Assembly: GCA_904063045.1 (NCBI GenBank)
Contig: CAJFCJ010000003.1
Location: 930,001-994,000, forward strand
Length of the DNA stretch: 64,000 nucleotides
Source of the DNA: Dimorphilus gyrociliatus
Lineage: Eukaryota; Annelida; Polychaeta; Dinophilidae
Reading direction: 5' to 3'
Of this stretch, positions 35,144 to 48,200 are shown in pieces. The notes under the pieces are model-generated. The model was not told where the DNA came from. It made no database searches and saw only the letters and a program-made list of their open reading frames with translations. Each line of letters begins with the position of its first letter. Positions within the stretch are counted from its first letter, which is position 1. The translations under genes were made by a program, and so were the position numbers.

Positions 35144-36112
35144 AAATGGAAAAAACTTGAAATTGATGACTCGAAGAAGAAAAATCAATGAACGAACTGA
35201 AAGATAAGAAAATTAGCAACAATTTTATACAAATATTTGTCAGATGAGTTTGTATAAGAAGTATCATTGCTTCTTCTTTGTTTGCGATCTATTTTCGTCT
35301 TTAATCATTTAGTTAGCTTATTTAACCTAGAATTATTTTCATAGATATAGAACTAATTGAATAGGAGAAAATTATAGATCTTAATAATATAATGTATTTC
35401 TTCATACTGTATATATTGATAATATTTTCCATGAAACTTATACTTAATCATATGTACAATAGTAAATTTTGTCGATAGAGACAGCACAATAGCAATAAAA
35501 CGTTTTACATTTAGAGAAGAGAAAAAAGCAAAATAGGATTGGAGAATCAAAAAAAAAACACAAATATCTTGTAATTATTAGAAATATAAAGTAATTGTTA
35601 TCTTTTTCTTTATAGCTTTCCTTTTCTACTATATAAGTATCTTATCTACAATAATATAGTCTGTATTTATATAGTTTCTTTTATAGACAGCACCTTGCTA
35701 TAAAATCTCTCTTCGCCAATATTTGTTTCTATGATGCATATACATATTGTTTTTTTTTTTTTTGTTATATTAATTGTTTGTCTTCAAAATAAAATCATCA
35801 AGAAAAAGAAAGAAAAATCAATAGATCTTAATCAACAACAGAGATAAAATGATTCTACTATGATAATATTTTCATTTAATAAGTACAAAATAAAGATATC
35901 ATTAATGTTTTCATTCTTTTTTCTCTTTTCTTATTATAAAATATCTATATTTATTCAAATATATAGATATTTTAAAAGAATAACAAAGGAATATATAACT
36001 ATATGTATATTTATAATTTCCCATATATTTCAATGTCTTTCGAGTTTTTCATAAAAACCATATGAAAGAATCACTTCAATTTATGAAATAATTCCAAACC
36101 AATACATATACA

Positions 36113-36115
<3 letters not shown>

Positions 36116-36168
<53 letters not shown>

Positions 36169-36187
36169 TATATATATATATATATAT
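36116..36187. repeat. (TA)n microsatellite in glypican 3' flank
   Basis: About 35 TA units with one GA interruption, beginning some 30 bases past the glypican stop codon. It is either in the 3' UTR or just outside. Confidence 0.95.
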
Positions 36188-36218
36188 TAATAGTATAGAA
36201 ATATAAAGGAGAACTTAA

Positions 36219-39200
36219 CTATAAATTACGAATTATGTTTAATAAAAAGCAAATAAAGGTAAGACAAAGCGTAGCCTTTGAATGTAATAAACCATTCGAT
36301 CCATTTCCACCTAGTGAATAGAATTCATCACTTGAAGGTCTCTTAGATTCATTCTCACTATCTTTATGGTGAGGCTTGTGCTTGTCAAGATGATTATAGT
36401 TGGCATCTGTATAGGAATGGAAAAAAATGTTAAGTGCTATGTCGTTAAACTTTTCATTATTAAATATTTAATCTTCTCTCTTTAATGTTAATAATTTATT
36501 AAGGATATTTATTATCTGTTTTATCCTAATCGTATTTTGGTGCCATCTACTGTCTCTTTTAATATAAGTTCTTTTGATTTTTGGTTTTTATACACCTTTT
36601 TATACCTGTAGACAAACTAGTTTCGGATGTTAAAAATCCTTTTCTGTCAGTATCTGTTTTTCATTGATTAAGTATTTAAATTTTAATATAAAATTATACA
36701 TATTAAAAAAGAATGAATTGAAGCTAAACAAGTATAATCATTTAGTATGTTCAAACAGCATGAGCGAATTTATGGCTTGCAGTTATTCTTTATCTTTTTA
36801 ATACTACTTTGACTTTTTAAATTGATGAATTAAAACTAAATGCTTGGTTTCGTAAAAGGAATTGTCCATTATTTCATTATTTTTTATCTAAATTTATCAT
36901 TTTCTATTATTAATTAACTATTTTTTGTGATTAATTAAAAACTTGATTATTTTTAGTTTGTCAATTCTACTTCCATTAAATATTCACAATATATAGATAT
37001 CAGGAAGACGTTAATCTAAAATCGATAGTTCAAGATGGATTAAGGATATTGAAATAATAATTAAATACTCATTACTTTCTAGAAACACCACATATACTAT
37101 ATACAGTATATCTTTCAATATAAAGTATATAGTCAACAGTAGTAATAGACAATTGTATACTTTGCTTTATTTTCTACACAATTAAAAATTTAAGATTCCT
37201 ACTGTGCTGCCATCTAATAAGTCTTACCCATTGTTTATCTTAAGTTTCAAAGGAATACCGTATAAAATTTCTTACAAAGAATTCCTTTTTGTTATAAGAG
37301 CAAACATTTCGAAACTTCTTAATTAAGCAAGAATATGAGTTATACTATATATTTATACTTTATACAAGAGTAACATTTTAGTGGTGTTATGTTTTTCGTG
37401 TTACCTTCATAATAATCACTATTAATATTTGAATATCCACTTCCTGCTGTATCTGTTATCGTTTTAACATTATAATATAAAAATTATATCCTATTATGCT
37501 AAAGCGTAATATTATTTGTTAATAAAAATGCTTAAAATTGAACTGTTCAAGCGTATTTGAATATTCAGATAGTTAAAATACTATAATATATATTATATAT
37601 GCTAATTTGAATATATACAACATAAATGTGTATATATTTATATTTCGTATTACTTATATCTTTCGGTTTTAAGCAGCCTTTTTGTTCTATTTTTTTCATG
37701 TATAAAACATATTTACTGTATATACATACAGTATATGCATATCTATGTTTTATAGAGAGAAGAGAGATAGAGATAGAACAATACAAAAATAATTATAAAA
37801 TTATCAATAGCAAAAGAGAAGCTTTGACAATATTTATGCAAGTTTATATATACAGTATCATTTTTAAGAAGATACTATATAACTTTAAGGGAATTAATAC
37901 TGTATATATTTAAAAGACTTGACCAAAAATAAAGGCAAAAGCCATGCGTACCATGCTCTTTATAATAGTCGTTGCCATTCCTATTTTCGCGAAAAAATAA
38001 GTCATGCTGACTGTTATGATCGCCAGAATAGAATTGCTCATCTTCGTCGTCGCTATAATAGCCTCCAGAAAAGTCATAACCGCTTGAATCGAAATTGTTA
38101 CTCCTATAATCGTCTCTTTGATAAGATGTGGGAAGATTACCCAGATGTTGCATGGCCGACTGAAAAAGCAATAAAAAAATATATAGATATTTCTTCTATA
38201 TATATACAGTATATATATATTAGTTATTGTATTAAAGAGGATTTCCTTACTCTGATGATCTTATTGGTGATTCTTAATTTCTTATCAATCGTGAATTGTT
38301 CAAGATGATCTTCTCCATTTTGCAATTTCAAACCAATTCCATTTTTCCTTTTAAAGAGAATATATTAAATGAATATTGTTTAATGAATATAGTTTTATCA
38401 AGTATCATTGGAAGCCTATTCTTGCTTTTTTTTTTTACTGATTGCTAACGCCACCTATAAGAAATTTAAGTAGTTCTCTGTTTAAAACTAAAATAAAATA
38501 AGGGTACAGAGGCCAGGGTTAAGAGGATAAATAGAGTAGAAAGAATGGTGAATGACTGAAAATGACATATTGATAACAAAAACGAATTTTTATTCCATAT
38601 TTAGATATTAAAAGTTTAAAAGTTCAACTTAAAAAATAGAAATGACTAAGGAGCTGTAACGCTTCTGTAGTGGAAATTTCCAAGAAGATATTTCTATATA
38701 TAATTTTTAATAGTTTTATATTATAAGCAATTGTATAACGCTTTATATCTCAATAATACGACTAAAAAAAACAAGTACGATCCTACCAATTTTACATTTC
38801 ACAGAACTTTTTCCTTATTCTTTATTCGCATTTGTATCACTCGAAGTGTTTTCAATGTAACATTCGCTCTATTGAGCAGAAGAAAGAGTTAAGAAAAAGA
38901 AAATAGTGAAAAAAAAGACCTTTCAAAGTTAACAAGTTTTAATAGTGTTCAAACGAAAATGAGCTATAAATCGATAGCTTTCAAAGGAAAAGTTAATGAA
39001 AGAGAGAAAAATACATAGGTTAAAGTTTCGGATTAGGGAAAGGAAAAGCAAAAAAAGCCTGTTATTAATCAGAAAATTGTATTAAAAAAATGAGTAAAGA
39101 TTAGAAGCGAATTGGGCGAAACGTGATAAATCGATAGTCGTTTGTTTTTGATTGTCATTCAAAGCGACAACATCGTGACAACAAAGAGAGACGAGGAAAT

Positions 39201-42200
39201 CCAACGAACGTGCGTAGGATTAATACGCCAGTTTCGATATTTAGTTAAGGGATTTTCCACTGGATTAACTCGGCTCCGTTTGCATCGTTTAGCGTTGGAA
39301 CGTTCGACAAACAGAAAAGCGCCTCTGGTATTAATCTCAAACTCAAAATGATAAAGATAAACAAATTCTGTTGTACTATAAAATACACGGAAAATCTACA
39401 TAATGTGAGAAAATTTTGTAAAGGCTGGTAATTCTCTTCCGTGTACTTTGTTAGGAAGAAACGACAAAAAACACGGGATAACGAAATCTCTCACAATGGC
39501 ACTCGAATGTGCAATACGTAATACTCGAGCGAAAATTAGAAGGCTAGACGCGCCGCGGCGTCATTATGACAAACTGCCAAGAACAGGAATGAACGCTAAA
39601 CTCTCTCGAAACTTTGCGATTCTCTTTCTTTTCGTATGCTGTATGTACTGATGTCATTATCGGTATAGCTCATTGCTTTGAGATTACCTTTATCATCTCT
39701 CTAACAATACTATAAATAAAACAAATAAGCTAGGTAAAAGCGTCACATGACAAATCCTAATTAGGCCTAAAATCCGTCTCTAAATTTCTTATTTAATAAA
39801 TATATGCTTCATTTACAATAATTAAATATGTCACTTTCCTCTCCCTATTTTTCTGCAGGGCTTGAAGTTCGATCTTTAGAAACTTAATAAGAAACGGAAG
39901 GAAGACACGCGAACACGTACATTAACATATACGCATAAATACACACGGCGCGTTTACTCTCTCACACATTATATACAACTATCTCGCATTTCAATAGTAC
40001 ACTGCAAACAATAGGCCTTAAACAAACCATTAACTTTGTCTGCTTTAATCCTTACGACTCTTTGTTAATTGTAGCAGACGGTATGGTTTTCCCTATAGAA
40101 AGCAAAAGATGAAGTTGCTGTCTTTCTAATTAGTCACCTGAGATTTTTCTTTCTCGATTTCTTTTCTCATTATTTCTCTTCTTCAGTATCTATGCTCCTG
40201 TTTGCTTACTCATTCTTTTCCTTTACCCCTGTCTCACCCTTTTAGTCTTTCTATCTCTCTGTCTCTCTCTGTATCCCTAGCTCGCTCCCCGTCTCCTTCA
40301 AACGCAAAAACAGAGAGACTAAATTACCTTCTCTTTATCCATTAACAGACAATTTATTGCAGTAATTATATAACTAAGCACAATGGTGGAAAAGATAAAA
40401 GAATACTCCACAAACGTTTTTAATCAATTAAATGTAAACTACATAAAAGAAATATGAATTGTATGGCGATATACATAAATGGTTGGTATTCTTTAATAAA
40501 TAATAATAATATTCTCCATTAACGTTCCTTTTATATTGAATGAGTAAGAGAATTGGTACAATTTTCTGAGGCCCCAAAAGTGAGCTATTCATGATAAAGT
40601 GTGTGTTTACAGTAAATTTCATTGACGCCCACTCTAAGGCTTCATATATCAAGCGTCTAAAATTAGCAGAGAAAATGTGCCTTTCTCTATTTTTATACCA
40701 TTATCAGTGCCGTTTCGTTCATAAAAATAATATTTGCAAACAATTTCCGTCAAGTGTTTGCACTTTGACTCTTTTCCTTATCTTTTGACAGAATACTAAA
40801 AAAGCAAGAAATCTCCGCTGGAAAATTCCTTCCATTTCCTCTTTAGTCGTTTTTAACGAGATAACGGCACAAATCATTTGAAACACCTTTAAAATATCGG
40901 TCATTCGTGACGATTCGCGCATCTTCTATCTTCCTAAACTTTGAGATAAGGAAGCCCAAGAGGCCTATTATTCCAACTCGTCAAACTGCCAAAAGCAGGC
41001 ACGCAAAATAATTAGCCTCTTTATAATTAGTCATTCTTTCTGTACAAGTTTTGCCATGACAACGCGTCACCTGCGTGACATTTAGTTTTATCCGGCAAAA
41101 ATTTTAGCTTATAGTATGAAATTATGCCTTAAGCATCAATCATTTACTAGAAAAGTAAATAAGGAAAAATGATAGATCGTATACATAACAATTTTAAAAA
41201 GAAATGAGAATGGAACAGTAATAAGAAGAAAGGGGATAGCTAATTGGGCTCTAGATATTCATCCGGTTAAAAAGGTCAAGAAGAACTTCTTGGAGGAAAT
41301 TAGCAGGGAATTTTATCATAAATATATAGTGATAATCTTTGCTAATAAACATAATAAGAACTAGCACCCAAAGGTCGTGCTACTAGGTTACTCGAAGAAG
41401 TGTCTATTACCCCTACGACACGCATGCGTACAAATCCCCCAAAAAGATAATCTTTACCTTATACAGTATATATTGTACGGTTACTACACAAAGTATATGT
41501 CATTAGGGCTGTATAGCACTATTTTTAGCATTTACTATCTATTTATAAGTAAATTTAGTTACCAATGTAACAAACTCGAACTACAATAGTTCATTTTACT
41601 ATAATTTAGTCAAATTTAGCGGAAAATCTACTAAATAATTCAGGAGTGAGTCTCATTTTGGTATAAATGCTAAAAAAAGAAAGAAAAACTAACTTAGAGT
41701 GGCCAACTACGGAGTGAAATTATTTGTCTAAGCAGCGTGTTCTTGAATAAACAATAGATAAAAATCAGGCGGGAAAAGAACTTTATGTATATATAAAGTC
41801 ATAAGAAATCTAAGACTCTAAAAGGAAAAAGCAAAATCTTACATTCTTATTGAAAAATACCCTATTCCACAAGGATTACTCCCTTCCTTCATATATGTAA
41901 AAAAATTCTACAATTGATGAATAGTTTCAAAGAGAATTCCGGCTATTACGTAATAAGTAATTTACCCCAATTTCGGGCTTGGAATTGTCTTTTCTGTACC
42001 GAGTTTCTGTTGCGTAATCGCATGGGATAGAAATGATAGAAAGCAACAAAAGCCGTTTTTAATGACACTTCTGTATCTTTCTTACTGTCTATCTAACTTT
42101 TTCTTAGCCGTTCACTATTCATTATCCCTTATTATGAATTTCTTTTCAAACATCATTTTGCTATTCTATTTCTTATTCCTTATAATGTAAATCTTTTCTC

Positions 42201-45200
42201 TCATTTCTCTTCTATTACAAGATCGTAAACTGTATATTAATATATATATAGATATATAGCATAATTTTAAATTGCCATAAAACATATCTATATTTATATA
42301 CCTGAAAAACGTTGAAATTTGAGCAGGTGTACGTGAATTATTTACTATGTAAATCAATTTTCAAAGAGGAAACAAGAGGAAGGTGGATGAAGTGAACTTA
42401 CATTGAAGAAAAAAAAAAGAGAGAGGGGGTGTGGTAGACGTTAGAAGACGGCTTAAAATTAAAAGAACCTTCTCTGCGGGATAACAAAAAATTGAAGAAT
42501 AGAAAAAGTTAAAAATATATACAAATAAGTACTTTATAGACATTTTTTCTCTCATTTTTGTTTAGTTTAATCATAAGTAAATCTGTATATTCATCATTAC
42601 GTCTTTAACTAACGAGGAGGAAAATTTCGGCGGTGGGTATAAACTTTAGTTTTCTTATTAAAGAATAAAAAGAAATATTTGGAGGCCTAATACCCAGGTA
42701 AACAATAGACAGATGTAAAAATTCCTCTACTATCGACCTTCTTATAGTAGTTTATTTGCTAATTTCCCGCTTGTTCTTAGGTTTTTATTAGTTTTAGCGT
42801 TGGATTCTCTTCAAATAATTACCCGTAAAGACTTATGTAAATATTAAAAAAATATGTCTTTTTCCCTCTCTCTCTCTCTCTCTTTCTCTCCCTTTAATTT
42901 AACCGTACATTTACGCCACCTGTCGGTTAGGTCGTTCAGATTAAAATCTGCACCGATTTAGAATCGTTTATCACTATCGTTATTCCATCTCTGTTTTCAG
43001 GGTCATTATATTTTGTTCAGAAGGACTGAAATATTACCAAATGCTTAGAAGGGACAAAAGATCTATTTCACCAGTCAACAACCTAATTGATAATAAATTA
43101 GACCCGTATATTTCATAAAAAAGAGATTTCCTTTTTGTGTTGCACACCGATGTTATAGATAGCTAGAAGACGACACGTGACAAGATAAATATCTAAAACT
43201 ATCGCCTTACTGCCTCCCTTTTCTCCCTTTTTTCTTTTTAAAGTTAAGAATTTAACTAAATGTTTACAGTTTCCTCATTAACATACTGTATATAAAAGTA
43301 TGCTCTATTCATTGACGAAAAATGGAACTTTTGTAGTGTAAAACCCAGGGAATATTTTAGATGAAAACGGATATAAATATCTTTTATACTAATACTAGCT
43401 AGAAAATATTTTTAGAGGAAACATATAGTGACATAAGCAAAATAGCGAAATCGCTTTTATGCCATGTTCCCCCAGATACTCATTGCCTAAAGCAGTATTT
43501 TTCTCTCCTCTATCGCCATTTTCTTTTTCACCATTGCTTTCTTTCTCTTTCTATCTTACTCTTCCACCTTTCTTTTAACCCTTACTTCCAGTTCATATAC
43601 CTTCAAATCAATCTTACAATTTTATAATCAACCACCTAAAGAGAAATATCAAAAAGATTTTAAATCCCCAGGCACTTTTTCAGAACACGCGAAGTACTAA
43701 GAAAGCAAAATGTGCGAAGTAGGTGTAAGTAAAGGGGAGGGGAGGGGTGAAGGGGTGGGAAGAGTATGTGATAGATCATTAAGGATTTCGTAAGTTTTTA
43801 TGTTATCTATATATCATCTTCTCCACCTCCTATATCTTCTTTTACTTTTTTTAAAGATAAACAGAAGAGGGGCGTTGTGTTTGTTTAAGATTGCGCAATA
43901 TCCCCGTTATCTATTCAAAACAGGTGTTGACTGTTCGAACGTTGATAAAGTTAGAGGATGAAGACAAATAACCATGTTTCTTTCCGTCTTTTATATTGTA
44001 TCCGATAAACATCTATTTCCTAACTTTCTTATTATTTCCTTTATTCTTTAGAATCTTTACAGTTCTATAATTAAAACCGTATAGCGAAGAGTATCGTCTT
44101 CTCACCCACTCCAAATCGGAAACAGATTTTGCTATTTTGACAAAATATTCCCTACGAAACCACTTAGGGGCCACCAGACCATTGCATTCCTCATAGGTCG
44201 ACCGGCCTATTATTTTTCATACAGATGGTTACAAAGTGTGAAAGTAAAGATCAACTATTTCTCTTTTCTTCTCTTCATTAATTTTCAACTAAAATTTTCC
44301 AAGAATCATAATTGAATTAACTTTTATTTCTATTTCCTTTTCTTTTTAATTTAATAAATTAAAATGGTAAATATAGAAAATATATGTATACATATGCGGA
44401 CAGGATTTATTAATAGTCTTACATAATATTGATATTAGACCTACTGAGAGTATTTAATCGAGTTAGAGCCACTATTTAAAATAGATTTCAAGTGAATAGC
44501 TTTAATGGAAAATAATATTCGGTGTCTAAACAAACAGGTAATTAATATAATATTATATGAGCTAAAATAACGCTTATATTCTCCTATTTCTCACGATTTG
44601 ACCCCTATTTCTACTTTTCTCTTTCTGTTCCATAGAGAAAAGTAAATTTACTACCTAAATACAACTTACACAAAAGTGTCACGGTCCGTTCGAAAACGAC
44701 AAAAAGGTCAAGACTTTCGACTGCGTTCAATCTCTGTGGTAGATCGATTTTTCCTCTTTCCCCCTCTCTCTCTTCTCTTTCCCCTTTTCCACCACCTTTC
44801 CCCTATTCTTTTCCAAACAATAATAAAAAATAACTGTTCTCTTTATTCTCGCCTTTGACTTTTCACACCTAGTTTTACTCAAATACCACAGTTTCTTTTT
44901 TCTTACCTACGCCTACACCTTTCTATACTTCCATTCTACAACTCCTAACGATTAGTTCCTATTCAAGTGACGCATAGCGAAAAACTTGTGGGCGTCCAAC
45001 GAATTGTACGACGTTACCAAGACAACTGAAATGCAGACGCCACCGTCGACTTCCTTTAGTCGAAATTTGACACATTGCAGTTGGGCGTGTCTTTGCAGTC
45101 GCTTTTAGTGACTCATTGGAGGATTGAAAATGAGGGCGAGTGTTTGCATTTCTATATTTCGAGTGTAGTCAGTCAATTTAGTAGTATAAAAACCGTAAAT

Positions 45201-48200
45201 CGGCCTTTCTTCTCCTCCCTCCCGCAAAGTTAACAACCGAATTTATTTTTTCGGTGTTTTTAATTAGAGATAGCCAACTGGGACTCCATTAGGCGTATAA
45301 CCGCTTACTAAGAGTCATATTGAAATAGCTAACGCTAACATTTTCCTAATTGTTTTTTTTTCATATAAATAACTTAGTCGGCAAAAAATAAATAATACAA
45401 TAAATTGAAATAAAAGATGAATAAGTGTGAAAAACTCTTTCCTTATCTTATCGCCTGAAAAAAATTCCTATATCAAAGTGATTTAAAGATTATTCGTCAA
45501 ATAGAGAGAAGATAACACTTTTTCTATATTCTTTTTTTTTTTTCAGGTGCAAAAAACAAATAGCATGATTTTGATAATAAAAAATAAAACTCGAGTGAGA
45601 AGCTACATTATTATAAAATAAAAGGAAACTCTTGACCTCTAATACTATTACTAACGAAAAAAGATATAGGATGTAAAGAAATGTAGAATAGGAAAGTCAC
45701 GCTATAAAATACAAGACAAAGCTGGGGCTTGAAATAAAGGGATAGGGATTGGTAGAGAAGAGCTGGCCGACTCAATATAGTGAGAGACGAAGAGAAAAAC
45801 TAAAAGGTTAAGATAAGGCGACGGAAAGAGGTGAAGTATGAAGAAGGCGGGGCAGACGTATAGAAATATTAATGTAAAAGCAAGAAAGGAGAAACAAGGT
45901 AAGGTTATAAAAAGAAAGAGGAAAAGGTTGAGGATTTCATTAAAATACTTTTCTATACAGTATAATCTATTAGTAAACTATTAATATGTTAGTATATTAT
46001 ATATATACTGTATACAGCTTATTCTTCTATATCTCTTATTGTTTGAATAAAAAATGAAAAGTTTCATTTTTGTTAAATGAATAATAAAAGAAAGTATGTG
46101 CTATTTGTATATCGGCTTTATTCCCTACCGTACCGGAAATTTCTGGACAACTCTAACAGAAATAGTAGAAAATATACAACTATCATTCACAAACAATTGT
46201 TTAGTCATAAAAAGATAGTAAAAGGAGAATGAAAGGATAAAGGGATAGTAGTAGGATTTCGTACAAGTTTTGTTCTTATATTATTATACAATATTTACAA
46301 ATACTGTGCTGTTATTTGATAGATAGCGCCTTCTGAAGTTAAATTTTGAATAATACTTTGGTAGATATTAAGTAAATTTTTACTTTTCTTTTTAATGGAG
46401 TACGAGGACTCAAGTTGGGAGTATAAAACAAAATTTCGTCTATTGCCTAGTCGGCGACCTATAACCTCTCTTTTAAACTCAAAAGATGAAAGAGACGCTA
46501 AAGAATCCCATTTCCCGTACTCAGGTGTAACTATTGGCTTTCAGTACCATTATTCCCTCGTTCACCAAAATTGCACTCATTTATACCAAACGCATACTCA
46601 TTAAGATAATTGCGTAGCGGTAAGTTCAAAGCAAGAATTGGTCCGAGAAAAATCGATACATAATTAAATGATAAGAATTAAAATAGATATAAACCAACAA
46701 GCATGAAGTAAATAATTAACTTACTTTGATACTTTTCTTCCATCCCAGCAATGACCAGTAGAAACAGCATCGTAGCTCCTACAAATAGCTTCAGGAAGGT
46801 TGCTAGTTTTGTCTGAATCTGCTTTAATTCTGCGTAAAGCATCTTTGAAGAATATTTTTAATTGAGGTGCAGATCTAACAACAACATCAGTTTGGTTTAA
46901 ATCTGATTTAATCTTCGATTTTTCTTTTGCCTTTGACGCTCCACATTCTCTTTTGATCTGGTAAGCGAAAAAAATTAATGGCCCGTTAATTAATTAGTCG
47001 CTCAGTTAGCTACCCGGAATTTCTACATGGATTACGAAACGTTCTATGGCATTGATTTACCCCTAAAGCCTTTCATTGACTAGACAATATCTTTTTACCA
47101 TGTCTTCCCCTCCCCCCTGTCGCCCTTGCCCTCACCCTCATCTTACACTACGTCTAGCCCACTTTTAGAATAATAACCTAATTACTTATAAAAGAAGACA
47201 CCTTGTTAAATATGGTAAAATGGATATATACAAAGAAGAAATCCATATATTGTACTCGATAAGCTATTTCCGAAGGATAATTTAGGGTTCATAGGACGGG
47301 TAGGATATAATTAAACAGTTATATAATTAAGTCAGTTGGACGCCTCAATGAACAGGAAATGATCAGCTAGGTTCAAATTATACAATACTAAAAGAATTCA
47401 ATCTATTTTTTTTGTTCAAGATAACAGCTATTTATACTAAAACGGTTAGAAAGAATTTTGCATTAGCTTATCAAAGGGAATGGAAAATTGAATGTGTAAT
47501 TTACTTTAAACTTGATAAAAAGGAGAGGTTAATTAATTAAGTCTACATTGACTCTGACAAATTCTAATAGGCGTACAAAATTTTTAATCAAGATTAAGTA
47601 CCCTACTGGAAAAGTTAGTTGCTTTACAATTTGTAAATATTTAGGCAATCGAATACTGGTATCTCTAAAACCCAAGTCATAACAATTTTCGGCTATAAAT
47701 AATAGAAAAAGGAAAAGTAAAACAAGCTCTGTAAATAGGAAAGAATGAAATAGAGAAAATAATTTAGAGTATAACTATTTCACTAATAAAAATTCCTAGC
47801 TTCCAAAAAGGTGGGAAAATTGCATGTTGAAATTGACGTAAATGTCTCATAGTCGGGTAAGATCAAAGGGAGGAATGGGAAGGGACAAATGCTCGATTAT
47901 TGGCCCAATAACGTTGCAATCAGGCACCAATTTGCAAGCGTTGGATGCCCTAAGGGCGTGCCAGCGAGAGTTCTACATGATTATCCGATGGGTACGAGGA
48001 TTAAAGGCGCAGCAAATTGATGATTAATTAAGTGAATTTATATAGTTCTTTCCCCCAGGCCTGGTCGATATTCTATCCTTCCCTTCTAACGCCTAATTCC
48101 TGTCCATTATCTCAAAAAGTTTAAAGAGAGGGTATAAACTTATTTTAACCCAATAACAACCCCCCGCTCTCTCTCTCCCTTTGCCATTTTTTTTCTTTTA

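Larger units (their letters stand above)
34961..36218. other. Convergent spacer, collagen-like gene to glypican
   Basis: It contains the poly(A) signal and the candidate alternative exon at the left and the (TA)n block at ~36116-36187 at the right. TTTATT near 35950 is a possible minus-strand poly(A) signal for glypican. Confidence 0.55.

Noticed and set aside
37952-38308. Plus-strand open frame opposite glypican exons 5-6
   Set aside because: It is the antisense of the glypican stalk exons, whose phases and Ser-Gly/acidic motifs clearly define the minus-strand reading.
39142-39651. Two open frames in glypican intron 4
   Set aside because: No known domain, not in phase with glypican exons and on the opposite strand; more likely an enhancer-like island.
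47842-48027. 61-codon open frame in glypican intron 3
   Set aside because: Opposite strand to the host gene, no recognisable motif and no convincing splice sites.
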